Shown: one piece after another, positions 46,528 through 54,388 of the stretch | Numbering within the stretch: the first letter of the stretch is position 1 | How the letters are laid out: each line of letters starts with the position of its first letter | NCBI RefSeq assembly: GCF_026191675.1 | Contig: NZ_JAKRRY010000008.1 | Location: forward strand, 62,001 to 126,000 | DNA length: 64,000 nt | Direction of reading: 5' to 3' | Source: Vibrio qingdaonensis | GTDB lineage: Bacteria; Pseudomonadota; Gammaproteobacteria; Enterobacterales; Vibrionaceae | Program-made: the position numbers and the translations under genes | The notes under the pieces: generated by a model | What the model was told of the DNA's origin: nothing | Databases searched by the model: none | What the model saw: the letters and a program-made list of their open reading frames with translations, nothing else

Positions 46528-46541
46528 TTAGTTAATGCTAA
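46528..46541. promoter_or_regulatory. Degenerate third operator
   Basis: TTAGTTAATGCTAA keeps the outer arms TTAG / CTAA and TGCTAA; 23 bp from site B. Confidence 0.55.
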
Positions 46542-46591
46542 AATATAACTGCTACTCACTTATTGGGTGAAATGTTGACCCGTGCTCAGGC

Positions 46592-46625
46592 AAAAAAAAA
46601 GGCTCGGTCATCAAACCAAGCCTTT
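46592..46625 (-). terminator. Terminator after pmpB
   Basis: Minus-strand stem AAAGGCTTGG / CCGAGCCTTT (one G-T pair) with an 8-nt loop, followed by nine T. It separates the bigR-pmpA-pmpB unit from the adaptor-pump operon. Confidence 0.9.
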
Positions 46626-46668
46626 CTATCGGTGCTGTTACGTTCAAGTAACCATCAAAGCATGTAGA

Positions 46669-47112
46669 TTATTGCTTCGCTAATACTGAACCAGTGCGTT
46701 TAGACAACAAAACATCGCCAATAAACATTCCGACGAGCATCATAACCACAAAGCCAACAATGCCCGTGCTTCCATTGGCGATTGACGAGATAGCAGGTCC
46801 AGGACAAATGCCCGCGATACCCCAGCCGAGGCCGAACAAAGCAGACCCAGTTAACAATTGAGCATCGATCTTCTTATCATCTGAAACGCAGAATTGATCA
46901 GTACACACTGGCTTCTCCTTCTTACGAATAATCAGCCAATAGCTTGGTGCAAACACCATCAATGCGCCGCCCATCACAAAAGCGAGGTCAGGAGACCAGT
47001 GACCAAATATATCCAGAAAAGCCATCACATTTTGAGGATCGCTCATACCAGAGACAATCATGCCGATACCGAACAAAAAACCACTAATAAGTGAGATAAT
47101 ACGTTGCATCAT
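46669..47112 (-). CDS. YeeE/YedE-family sulfur transport permease, PmpB-like
   Basis: 147 residues with four or five membrane segments. LISGFLFGIGMIVSGMSDPQNV and GLGWGIAGICPGPAIS are the two halves of the YeeE motif; the Cys in GICPGP is the conserved thiol that passes thiosulfate-like sulfur in YeeE proteins. It lies 6 bp downstream of its partner. The pair equals one full-length YeeE/YedE split in two, as in PmpA/PmpB. Confidence 0.87.
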   Translation of the reverse strand: MMQRIISLISGFLFGIGMIVSGMSDPQNVMAFLDIFGHWSPDLAFVMGGALMVFAPSYWLIIRKKEKPVCTDQFCVSDDKKIDAQLLTGSALFGLGWGIAGICPGPAISSIANGSTGIVGFVVMMLVGMFIGDVLLSKRTGSVLAKQ

Positions 47113-47118
47113 TGCCTC

Positions 47119-47535
47119 CTATAGTACGTGTAACATAACGCTAGTCGTTGCCATTGCAACGGCCATAAAGGTCATTGTCGCGACAATAGAACGCTTTGAT
47201 AAACGGCCCATTCCGCAAATGCCATGCCCACTGGTGCAGCCATTACCCAACCTAGTTCCCAAACCGACGAGCAAGCCAGCGACTAAAACTAATGGCGTAG
47301 ACACAACCATCTCAGCAGGCGCAACATTCAACAGTTTTGCTGATAGAACACCTCCAACCACCATGCCTAACACAAACAAGATACGCCAACTGGTATCGCC
47401 CGATTTAACTTGATAAATTCGGGCAACAATGCCACTTATTCCAGCAATCTTGCCGTTGAATAACAATAACAGTGCGGCGGATAGCCCAAGTAACATACCA
47501 CCGAGCATCGATGCCCAAGGGAAGGTAAACTCCAT
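47119..47535 (-). CDS. YeeE/YedE-family sulfur transport permease, PmpA-like
   Basis: 138 residues from the ATG at 47535 (AGAGG 5 nt upstream); the frame is open to 47553. [30 protein letters not shown] is the N-terminal half motif, and [23 protein letters not shown] carries the conserved cysteines near the membrane pore. Partner of the downstream gene. Under the divergent BigR-like repressor, it probably imports reduced sulfur species. Confidence 0.87.
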   Translation of the reverse strand: MEFTFPWASMLGGMLLGLSAALLLLFNGKIAGISGIVARIYQVKSGDTSWRILFVLGMVVGGVLSAKLLNVAPAEMVVSTPLVLVAGLLVGLGTRLGNGCTSGHGICGMGRLSKRSIVATMTFMAVAMATTSVMLHVL

Positions 47536-47558
47536 AATGACCTCTTTAAACATAAAAA

Positions 47559-47603
47559 TGATTTAAGTTGCAAAATTCATCAAAAATTCTGCAAGTTAAA
47601 TCA
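47559..47603. repeat. Inverted repeat between the ArsR gene and pmpA
   Basis: TGATTTAAGTTGCA and TGCAAGTTAAATCA, 14-bp arms with one mismatch and a 17-nt loop. It lies between the repressor stop and the pmpA start; an attenuating hairpin or another operator is possible. It does not resemble the ATTAGACA motif. Confidence 0.45.
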
Positions 47604-47620
47604 ACTTCAATGTCCTGTAA

Positions 47621-47914
47621 CTAGTGGCAATATAACGTATGCAACTGTTTAATAAGTCCCACAACACGCTCATCTTTGAGTGCGTAGTAAACATGTTGTG
47701 ATTCCTTTCTTGAAGAGACTAAGTCCGCCTTCTTTAACACGGTCAAATGTTGTGAAAACGCTGATTGACTGAGGTTTGAGTTAGCTTGTAATTGACCAGC
47801 CCCCTGCTCTCCATCCACTAACTGGCACAACACAAACAAACGGTCTGGATGCGATAACGTTTTTAATACCTCTGCGACATCCGTTACGCGATCTTTCATA
47901 TGCAATAAATCCAC
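47621..47914 (-). CDS. ArsR-family repressor, BigR/SqrR-like persulfide sensor
   Basis: 97 residues from a GTG at 47914 (AGAGG 7 nt upstream); ATGs at 47935 and 47899 are alternatives. Winged helix with NLSQSAFSQHLTVLKKADLV as the recognition region. Two cysteines, one in LFVLCQLVDG and one in the C-terminal LYCH, sit where BigR/SqrR form the sulfide-sensing di- or tetrasulfide link. It is divergent from the CoA-disulfide reductase gene, with operator ATTAGACAGTGCTAAT between. Probably derepresses this locus when persulfide rises. Confidence 0.87.
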   Translation of the reverse strand: MDLLHMKDRVTDVAEVLKTLSHPDRLFVLCQLVDGEQGAGQLQANSNLSQSAFSQHLTVLKKADLVSSRKESQHVYYALKDERVVGLIKQLHTLYCH

Positions 47915-48011
47915 GTTGTTACCTCTGTGTGTCATGGTTTTGGTTGATTATCTACGCATCACATACTTTAGTCAAACCTTAATTAGAATAATTGAATTTA
48001 GATTAAATTAC

Positions 48012-48027
48012 ATTAGACAGTGCTAAT
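48012..48027. promoter_or_regulatory. ArsR/BigR-type operator between repressor and CoA-disulfide reductase genes
   Basis: ATTAGACAGTGCTAAT, one base different from the adaptor site at 46477. It sits in the divergent promoter, so it can regulate both the repressor-pmpAB unit and the reductase. Confidence 0.88.
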
Positions 48028-48121
48028 TTAACGCGTTATAGTAATCGAAACTGAAATGAATTGACGGCAAGATCGTCTATTTAGCACGATTAGCTTTAAA
48101 TAAAATGAACAGAGGTATTGT

Positions 48122-49825
48122 ATGACTAAGATAGTAATCGTAGGTGGTGTTGCTGGAGGCGCATCTGCCGCGGCACGAGCGAGACGTTTAAGTGAAGATG
48201 CTAAGATCGTGATGTTCGAACGTGGACCTTTTGTTTCTTTTGCGAACTGTGGATTACCTTACCATGTAGGCGGCGACATTCAGGATCGAAGCAAGCTGTT
48301 ATTACAGACTCCTGATAGCTTTCTAGCTCGCTTTAACGTCGATGTTCGTGTCATGAATGAAGTCACGTCAATCAACCGCAGCGATAAAACTGTTACGGTC
48401 AAAAATTTAGTCGATGGCAGTCAATATACTGAATCGTACGACTTTCTCTTACTGAGCCCCGGAGCGGCCCCTTTCGTTCCACCTATCAACGGTATTGCTA
48501 ACCCCCTTACGCATACTCTGCGTAACATCCCGGATATGGATCGCATTCTGCAAACTATCCAAATGAATAAACCCGAGCATGCCACTGTCGTAGGCGGCGG
48601 TTTTATCGGCTTAGAAATGATGGAAGCGTTCCACCAGCTTGGTATTAAAACCACCCTCATTGAAATGGCAGATCAAGTCATGACACCTGTCGATAAGGAA
48701 ATGGCGGGCTTTGCACATGCGGAAATCAGGGCGCACGATGTTGATCTTCGATTGGGGGTTGCGCTTGAGTCTGTCCACTATACCAATAATGTTCAAGTGG
48801 CCAGTAAGGATGCAGGCGAAGCAACTGAACACCAACATTTACAAGGTAGTTTACAGCTCACCCTTAATAACGGTGAACAACTCAACACCGACATTCTGAT
48901 CATGTCCATTGGCGTGCGTCCAGAATCAAGTCTAGCAAAAGAAGCCGGATTACAATTGGGCGCATTTGGCGGTATTTACACTAATGACGCCATGCAAACC
49001 AGTGACCCTGCAATCTATGCCGTCGGTGACGCGGTCGAAGACAAAGACTTTGTTACTGGCAAACCAGGCTTTGTTCCACTCGCTGGACCTGCAAATCGTC
49101 AAGGCCGTATGGCGGCAGACAACATGCTTGGGCGTAGTGAAACCTATCAGGGTACACAAGGTACCGCCATCGTTAAGATCTTCGACTTAGCTGTTGCGTC
49201 GGTAGGCAAAAATGAAAAAGTACTAAAACGTGAAGGCATTCGCTATGAAAAAGTGTACGTTCATACAGCCAGTCACGCCAGCTATTACCCTGGTTCTGAA
49301 ATTGTGTCGCTAAAACTGCTCTTTAGCCCGGAAACAGGCAAAATTCTTGGGGCTCAAGCCGCAGGTAAAGATGGCGTGGACAAGCGAATTGATGTTCTTG
49401 CCGTTGCGCAGCGTGCGGGAATGACAATAGAACAACTCCAGCACCTTGAGCTAACTTATGCTCCTCCATATGGCAGTGCAAAAGATGTCATTAACCAAGC
49501 TGCGTTTGTTGCCAACAATATACTTAAGGGTGATTCAACTCCGATTCACTTTGATGAGGTAGATAACTTGACAAGCGATCAAATATTGTTGGATGTTCGT
49601 AACCCTGGTGAGCTCGAAAATGTCGGCTTTATCGCTGGTGCAATCAATATTCCCGTCGATCAACTTCGTCAACGTATGGATGAGCTACCGAAAGACAAAG
49701 AGATCATCATTTACTGCCAAGTTGGGTTACGCGGTAACGTCGCCTATCGCCAACTGGTTAACAGTGGCTTTAAAGCGCGTAACCTTATTGGTGGCTACCG
49801 TACTTATAAGTTTGCGTCAATTTAA
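48122..49825 (+). CDS. CoA-disulfide/persulfide reductase fused to rhodanese
   Basis: 567 residues. The N-terminal FAD/NAD(P)H disulfide reductase has IVGGVAGGASAAARARRL (FAD site) and the single catalytic Cys43 in FVSFANCGLPYH. VVGGGFIGLEMMEAF binds NAD(P)H. The C-terminal rhodanese domain (about 470-565) has the persulfide-carrying Cys in IIYCQVGLRGNVAYR. Fusions of this kind reduce CoA-persulfide, releasing sulfide. AGAGG lies 6 nt before the ATG. Ends in a hairpin and a bidirectional terminator. Confidence 0.93.
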   Translation: MTKIVIVGGVAGGASAAARARRLSEDAKIVMFERGPFVSFANCGLPYHVGGDIQDRSKLLLQTPDSFLARFNVDVRVMNEVTSINRSDKTVTVKNLVDGSQYTESYDFLLLSPGAAPFVPPINGIANPLTHTLRNIPDMDRILQTIQMNKPEHATVVGGGFIGLEMMEAFHQLGIKTTLIEMADQVMTPVDKEMAGFAHAEIRAHDVDLRLGVALESVHYTNNVQVASKDAGEATEHQHLQGSLQLTLNNGEQLNTDILIMSIGVRPESSLAKEAGLQLGAFGGIYTNDAMQTSDPAIYAVGDAVEDKDFVTGKPGFVPLAGPANRQGRMAADNMLGRSETYQGTQGTAIVKIFDLAVASVGKNEKVLKREGIRYEKVYVHTASHASYYPGSEIVSLKLLFSPETGKILGAQAAGKDGVDKRIDVLAVAQRAGMTIEQLQHLELTYAPPYGSAKDVINQAAFVANNILKGDSTPIHFDEVDNLTSDQILLDVRNPGELENVGFIAGAINIPVDQLRQRMDELPKDKEIIIYCQVGLRGNVAYRQLVNSGFKARNLIGGYRTYKFASI

Positions 49826-49832
49826 CGGGATA

Positions 49833-49856
49833 CCGTGATACGTTGGCTTATCACGG
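49833..49856 (+). repeat. Hairpin after the reductase gene
   Basis: CCGTGATA / TATCACGG arms with an 8-nt loop, without a T-run; precedes the true terminator at 49922. Confidence 0.6.
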
Positions 49857-49921
49857 CTCATGATACAAAATGACCCGTTATAGATATCGACTAATTACAA
49901 CAACTCAATAACCCAAAAAAC

Positions 49922-49947
49922 AAAAGGAAGCCTAGGCTTCCTTTTTT
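49922..49947. terminator. Bidirectional terminator
   Basis: AAAAGGAAGCCT / AGGCTTCCTTTT perfect 24-bp palindrome with T/A runs, between the converging reductase and FabH genes. Confidence 0.92.
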
Positions 49948-49968
49948 GTGTATTGAGCACAGTGCTAA

Positions 49969-51057
49969 TTATTTTGCAGGCTTGTTCTGGCAATGTTCAA
50001 TGGCGGTAGCCATCAGTTCCAATGCAGATTTTTCACACGCTGGTAGCTGCGCATCACTACTGTTAATCGGTGTAACACGCTCACCCCATTTTATGTACCC
50101 TGCTCCCCAAGTCAGTCCAGCACCAAATGCCGCTAAAAGAAGGTTATCATTGGGTTTTATCTTCCCTTGCTCTACCGCCTCACACAACGCGATAGGTACT
50201 GTCGCCGCTGACGTGTTGCCATACTTCTGAATGTTCACAAACGCTTTTTCACGTTCAATGCCCGACAGGTCGCACAAGGTTTGAATAATACGAATGTTTG
50301 CTTGATGAGGGATCACCACATCAATGTCTTCTTTGGTCAAGTTTGAGCGAGACAACACGGTATTCGCAGCAGCGCCCATACCTTTTACTGCACGCTTAAA
50401 GATCTCTTTACCAATGAATTCAAATTCAAAGTAACCGTTATCCGCCGCGAAACGATCCATTGACGTACCAAATTTTGGCACCGCTAGAATGTCTCGCCCT
50501 TTCGCGTCACAGCCAATCTGAGCGTCTTGCAAGCCCACTTTGCTTTCTGTGCGGCTTAATACCGCTGCCCCTGCGCCATCGCCAAACAATACCGCCGTAT
50601 CTCTTTCACTCCAATCAAGGAAGAAAGACAAACGCTCAGCGCCAATAACAATCGCATTGCGGTAGTTACCCGACTGAATCAATTTAGTCGCGGTTTCTAA
50701 GCCGTAGACAAAACCCGTACATGCCGCGTTTAGATCAAACGCCGCCGCCGCTGGAACGCCCAAATTCTGTTGTACACGAGAAGCGGTATTTGGAATCAAT
50801 GAGTCTGGTGAACAAGTAGCAACAATAATCAGATCAACGTCTTCTGCCGTAATACCAGCGCATGCCATTGCATGTTGCGCCGCAACCGTCGCCATATCTG
50901 AAGTGTTAACGTGGCTAATACGGCGAGTTTCTATCCCAGTCCTAGAACGAATCCACTCATCAGAAGTTTCCATTACCGTACTTAGGTCATGGTTAGTCAA
51001 TGTTGCTGGTGGAAGGCACTTACCCCAACCAGTGATTTCGGCATAATAAGCTGTCAT
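49969..51057 (-). CDS. 3-oxoacyl-ACP synthase III (FabH paralogue)
   Basis: 362 residues, longer than typical FabH (about 317) by a C-terminal extension after [12 protein letters not shown]. Catalytic triad: Cys in [13 protein letters not shown] (about 113), His in [11 protein letters not shown] (about 248), Asn in [14 protein letters not shown] (about 280). Condenses an acyl-CoA with malonyl-ACP. It stands alone, away from the plsX-fabH-fabD cluster usual for the main copy, so it is probably a second FabH with different primer use. Confidence 0.9.
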   Translation of the reverse strand: MTAYYAEITGWGKCLPPATLTNHDLSTVMETSDEWIRSRTGIETRRISHVNTSDMATVAAQHAMACAGITAEDVDLIIVATCSPDSLIPNTASRVQQNLGVPAAAAFDLNAACTGFVYGLETATKLIQSGNYRNAIVIGAERLSFFLDWSERDTAVLFGDGAGAAVLSRTESKVGLQDAQIGCDAKGRDILAVPKFGTSMDRFAADNGYFEFEFIGKEIFKRAVKGMGAAANTVLSRSNLTKEDIDVVIPHQANIRIIQTLCDLSGIEREKAFVNIQKYGNTSAATVPIALCEAVEQGKIKPNDNLLLAAFGAGLTWGAGYIKWGERVTPINSSDAQLPACEKSALELMATAIEHCQNKPAK

Positions 51058-51357
51058 TCTGTACCTATCTATATTGAATCATTAAGCAATTTTTCCATCA
51101 TATCACAACATTTTGATTGTTAATGCAAATGCAAACAATGCTTGTAGGCTGCATTCACCACACAACCATTCACACAGCAAATACAACCAACCCAAACTCA
51201 TACCTAAAACAGATTGGGCAGGCTTTTTCATGACAAAATCGGATGATAATTAAACAAAAAACCATCCAGCACTAATGGTTAAAACCGAATATCAACAGGT
51301 CTTACCAATAAAAAACCATGAGCTATAGAGCGTCGTCAATGACTTTCAATTATGACA
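51058..51357. other. Intergenic region between acpH and fabH paralogue
   Basis: About 300 bp. It holds the acpH terminator (51253-51280) and must contain the fabH promoter, for which no convincing boxes were recognised. Confidence 0.5.
51253..51280 (-). terminator. Terminator after acpH
   Basis: Minus-strand stem AACCAT / ATGGTT with a 9-nt loop followed by TTTTGTTT. Confidence 0.7.
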
Positions 51358-51957
51358 TTAAGCTTGGTTTTGTGAGAAATATCGCGCATGAAGAAGAACT
51401 TGCGGATAGAGTTCAGTGAACAAGCTCGAGAATCGTTGGTAGTTCTGCTCTAAGTCAACGCCACATTCGGCTAGAGGTTCCATCCTTAGGCTGCGTTGCG
51501 ACATTCTTTCCAAGGCGTACTGGATATTGCCCAGCTCTTGATACGACTCTAACCACCTATCACGCCACATAAATTCACTCATGCGTAGAAAGCGTTCTGG
51601 CAATGGCGCAGCATCCACGACTTGCGGTGTGGTAACGTCGCGATGTGCATTATCAACAAAATGCCGTAAAGGCAACGCATGATAATGCTGCCAGTGTTTC
51701 GCTAAACAATGATCCCAAAACATATCCAACGCTATAGGGGCAAAGCGGCGCTTCTCTGGCGCAAATAGCGCTTTGCATTGTTTAATAATGTCATGACTAT
51801 CCGTGTACGAGTCCACGCTGCGATGTAGTTGGATACCACGAGCTAACTCCACGCCATAGATTTTTGCTGGATCGCCTTTAACGAAATCACCTAACAAGTT
51901 TCCTAGCAAACTACTATGACAGTGATCGGCAATGTGAAGGTGCGCTAAAAAATTCAT
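51358..51957 (-). CDS. acpH: Acyl carrier protein phosphodiesterase AcpH
   Basis: 199 residues from the ATG at 51957 (MNFLAHLHIADHCHSSLLGN), with AGGAACGGG just upstream; the frame is open to 51975. It removes the 4'-phosphopantetheine group from ACP. The HD-like metal residues are visible in NFLAHLHIA, LLGDFVKGD, LHRSVDSYTDSH and ALDMFWDHCLAKHW, all conserved in the family and of normal length. Confidence 0.93.
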   Translation of the reverse strand: MNFLAHLHIADHCHSSLLGNLLGDFVKGDPAKIYGVELARGIQLHRSVDSYTDSHDIIKQCKALFAPEKRRFAPIALDMFWDHCLAKHWQHYHALPLRHFVDNAHRDVTTPQVVDAAPLPERFLRMSEFMWRDRWLESYQELGNIQYALERMSQRSLRMEPLAECGVDLEQNYQRFSSLFTELYPQVLLHARYFSQNQA

Positions 51958-52289
51958 CCCGTTCCTTTTATTCAACTTTAAAACAGTGTGGCTACTACTG
52001 CGCGTTTATTCAATCTATACCGCAATAGATTAAAAGCCTGGTTCTTCCTATCACTTACCTGTAAAGGTTTCGCAACACTTCTCACAATGCTAATTATCGG
52101 CAAAACCTCGACGAAATCTACTACGCAAGGCTACTATCCCAATCTTCGTGGAAACATAATATCCGTGCTAGTGGCAAGGAAACCACCAATCGGAGCATGC
52201 TGGACACGCAATATACTGGCTACTTATTGCAGCCAAACCAACGCACAAAAAGCTAACATAAGCTCAAATCAACAAAGGAATGCATTAAC
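51958..52289. other. Intergenic region between divergent acpH and the YitT gene
   Basis: About 330 bp. A frame on the plus strand runs through it but lacks a ribosome-binding site and has random composition. No recognised regulatory element. Confidence 0.45.
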
Positions 52290-52907
52290 ATGGACAAGGA
52301 TCATAGCTTAAGAGAAAACCTACTAGCGTTATTACTCGGTAGTGCATTGGTTTCACTTGGTGTCATTTTTTTCAATCACGTTGGATTACTCACCGGTGGG
52401 ACTGCGGGTCTGGCTATTTTCATTACTAAAGTATCAGCATTTACGTTTGGACAGGTATTTTTCGCACTAAACCTGCCTTTTTACCTACTCTCCGCAACTC
52501 GAATGGGCTGGCCATTTACCATTAACACGTTTATCGCCGTTAGTATCGTTTCATTTGCGGTTGACCATCTACATCATGTTATTCAAATCAGTCATATTGA
52601 GCCTCTGTATGCCGCCATTATCGGTGGTGGTTTGATTGGTATTGGCATGCTCGTGATCTTCAGACACAAAATGAGCTTAGGTGGATTCAATATTCTTGCA
52701 TTGTTTCTACAAGAGCGCTTTGGTATTCGTGCAGGTAAAGTTCAAATGGCGCTCGATTGCTCCATCGTGATTCTGTCTTTCCTCATCGTTGACGTGTCAC
52801 TAATTGCACTGTCTATCTTGGGAGCAATTACCACAAACCTTATTCTTGCCATGAACCACAAACCTGGTCGCTATCAAGCTGTGGCTGCTGCTAAGCCTCA
52901 GACTTAA
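52290..52907 (+). CDS. YitT-family membrane protein
   Basis: 205 residues with five hydrophobic segments. GLLTGGTAGLAIFITK and FRHKMSLGGFNILALFLQE are the two repeated half motifs of the YitT/DUF161 membrane domain. The C-terminal DUF2179 domain of longer YitT proteins is absent, as in many gammaproteobacterial members. Transport substrate unknown. Confidence 0.85.
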   Translation: MDKDHSLRENLLALLLGSALVSLGVIFFNHVGLLTGGTAGLAIFITKVSAFTFGQVFFALNLPFYLLSATRMGWPFTINTFIAVSIVSFAVDHLHHVIQISHIEPLYAAIIGGGLIGIGMLVIFRHKMSLGGFNILALFLQERFGIRAGKVQMALDCSIVILSFLIVDVSLIALSILGAITTNLILAMNHKPGRYQAVAAAKPQT

Positions 52908-52976
52908 CACAAATAACACTCGAACTGATAAAATTCATACCAATCGCTACCGTGACTGGATGGTTACTGTAAGGCG

Positions 52977-53045
52977 TTAGGTACGGCAAGGAAGATAGGT
53001 ACGACAAGGAGTTAGGTACAGCGAGGATATAGATACAGTGAGGGT
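52977..53045. repeat. Degenerate 17-bp tandem repeat
   Basis: Four units of the type TTAGGTACGGCAAGGAA, ATAGGTACGACAAGGAG, TTAGGTACAGCGAGGAT and ATAGATACAGTGAGGGT, between the YitT stop and the lhgO stop. Non-coding. Confidence 0.8.
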
Positions 53046-53141
53046 ATAGAGTCATAAAGGGCTTGTGGTCACAAAACCTCAAGCCGCTCACATGTCACTT
53101 CATTCTTTATGGCTTATGTCAGACAGAATAACAGTCATGTC

Positions 53142-54380
53142 TCAAAGCTCGCTATCATTACGCTTATTTGTGACCTTGTCACAGATATACTCTCCTATTG
53201 GAATAGCGGATGTCGCGGCTGGGGATGGTGCGTTACAAACATGCAAGCTCCTCGCACTTTCCGCAAACAAAAAGTCATGGACTAGCGTACCGTCAGATAA
53301 GACCGCTTGGGCACGAATACCTGCTGGATAAGGTTTAAGGTCATCGACGGTAATGCTCGGGCAATATTTATTCACCGCTTTCAAGTACCCCGCTTTCCAC
53401 CACGAGTTCTTGAGTTCGGTCAGTCCTGTTTTGATGTGCTTTCGGGTCACGTTCCAAAAGCCTGAAAATGTCAACATTTGCCAAGTGTCCTGAACACTCA
53501 CGTTAATCGCCCCGTAACCCTCGCGCTTCCAACCTTGTACAGCATTTGGCCCTACGGTCACAGAGCCATCAATCATTCGCGTTAAGTGCACACCCAAAAA
53601 CGGTAAGTCTGGGTCTGGAATAGGATAAATAAGATGATTCACCACCCTATTATGACGGCTATCTAACCGATAGTATTCACCACGATAAGGGATAATTTGA
53701 AAGTCAGTTTTGATTCCAAGCAACTGCGTCATTCTATCCGCCATCAACCCACTACAAGTGATCAAAAACTGGCTAGTAATCGTCAATTCCTTAACCTTTT
53801 CCTTATCGTGTTTAACGCAGCCGATTATGATTTGGTCGTCGTGCTCTATTAGCGCCGTCACCTTGGTTTCAAGTTGAATGATGCCGCCGTTGGCCTCAAA
53901 TTCCAACGCCATGTGCTCTGTCACCAGGCGATAGTCAACAATACTGGTACTGGCAACGTAAATTGCACCTAGTCCGATAATATTGGGTTCAGCTAACTTG
54001 AGTTGCGCTTGGTCTAGCAAGGTGACCTCGATACCATTCACCTGACATCGTTCATATAACGCCATCATACGTTGTTGCTCGACGGCATTCGTCGCAACCA
54101 GCAACTTACCGCAATTTTCCACTGGTATCTCGTGAGCACGACAAAATGCCAACGTTCGCTCGACACCGCGCTTACAAAAATCGGCTTTCATACTGCCCGG
54201 TGCATAATAAACGCCGGCATGAATCACACCACTATTATGACCCGTTTGATGCTGAGCAACCCCCGTCTCTTTTTCTAACAATAATATTTTACTCTCAGGG
54301 TATCGCTGCTGCAGCTGCCAAGCGGTCGACACACCAACAATGCCACCTCCCACTACCACATAGTCATATTCCGTGTCCAT
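53142..54380 (-). CDS. lhgO: L-2-hydroxyglutarate oxidase LhgO
   Basis: 412 residues. FAD-dependent enzyme of the DAO fold that oxidises L-2-hydroxyglutarate to 2-oxoglutarate, passing electrons to the membrane quinone pool. FAD site VVVGGGIVGVSTAW (about 8-21). The family stretch TGHNSGVIHAGVYYAPGSMK is complete, and DFLFAESARSLHVCNAPSPAATS closes the FAD domain. It starts 8 bp after the TRAP permease stop, so it is the third gene of the TAXI operon, which hints at the transported substrate. Confidence 0.93.
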   Translation of the reverse strand: MDTEYDYVVVGGGIVGVSTAWQLQQRYPESKILLLEKETGVAQHQTGHNSGVIHAGVYYAPGSMKADFCKRGVERTLAFCRAHEIPVENCGKLLVATNAVEQQRMMALYERCQVNGIEVTLLDQAQLKLAEPNIIGLGAIYVASTSIVDYRLVTEHMALEFEANGGIIQLETKVTALIEHDDQIIIGCVKHDKEKVKELTITSQFLITCSGLMADRMTQLLGIKTDFQIIPYRGEYYRLDSRHNRVVNHLIYPIPDPDLPFLGVHLTRMIDGSVTVGPNAVQGWKREGYGAINVSVQDTWQMLTFSGFWNVTRKHIKTGLTELKNSWWKAGYLKAVNKYCPSITVDDLKPYPAGIRAQAVLSDGTLVHDFLFAESARSLHVCNAPSPAATSAIPIGEYICDKVTNKRNDSEL

Positions 54381-54388
54381 GTTACCCC

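Noticed and set aside
51988..52311. Plus-strand frame of 107 codons upstream of the YitT gene
   Set aside because: No ribosome-binding site, unusual composition and overlap with the next gene's start.
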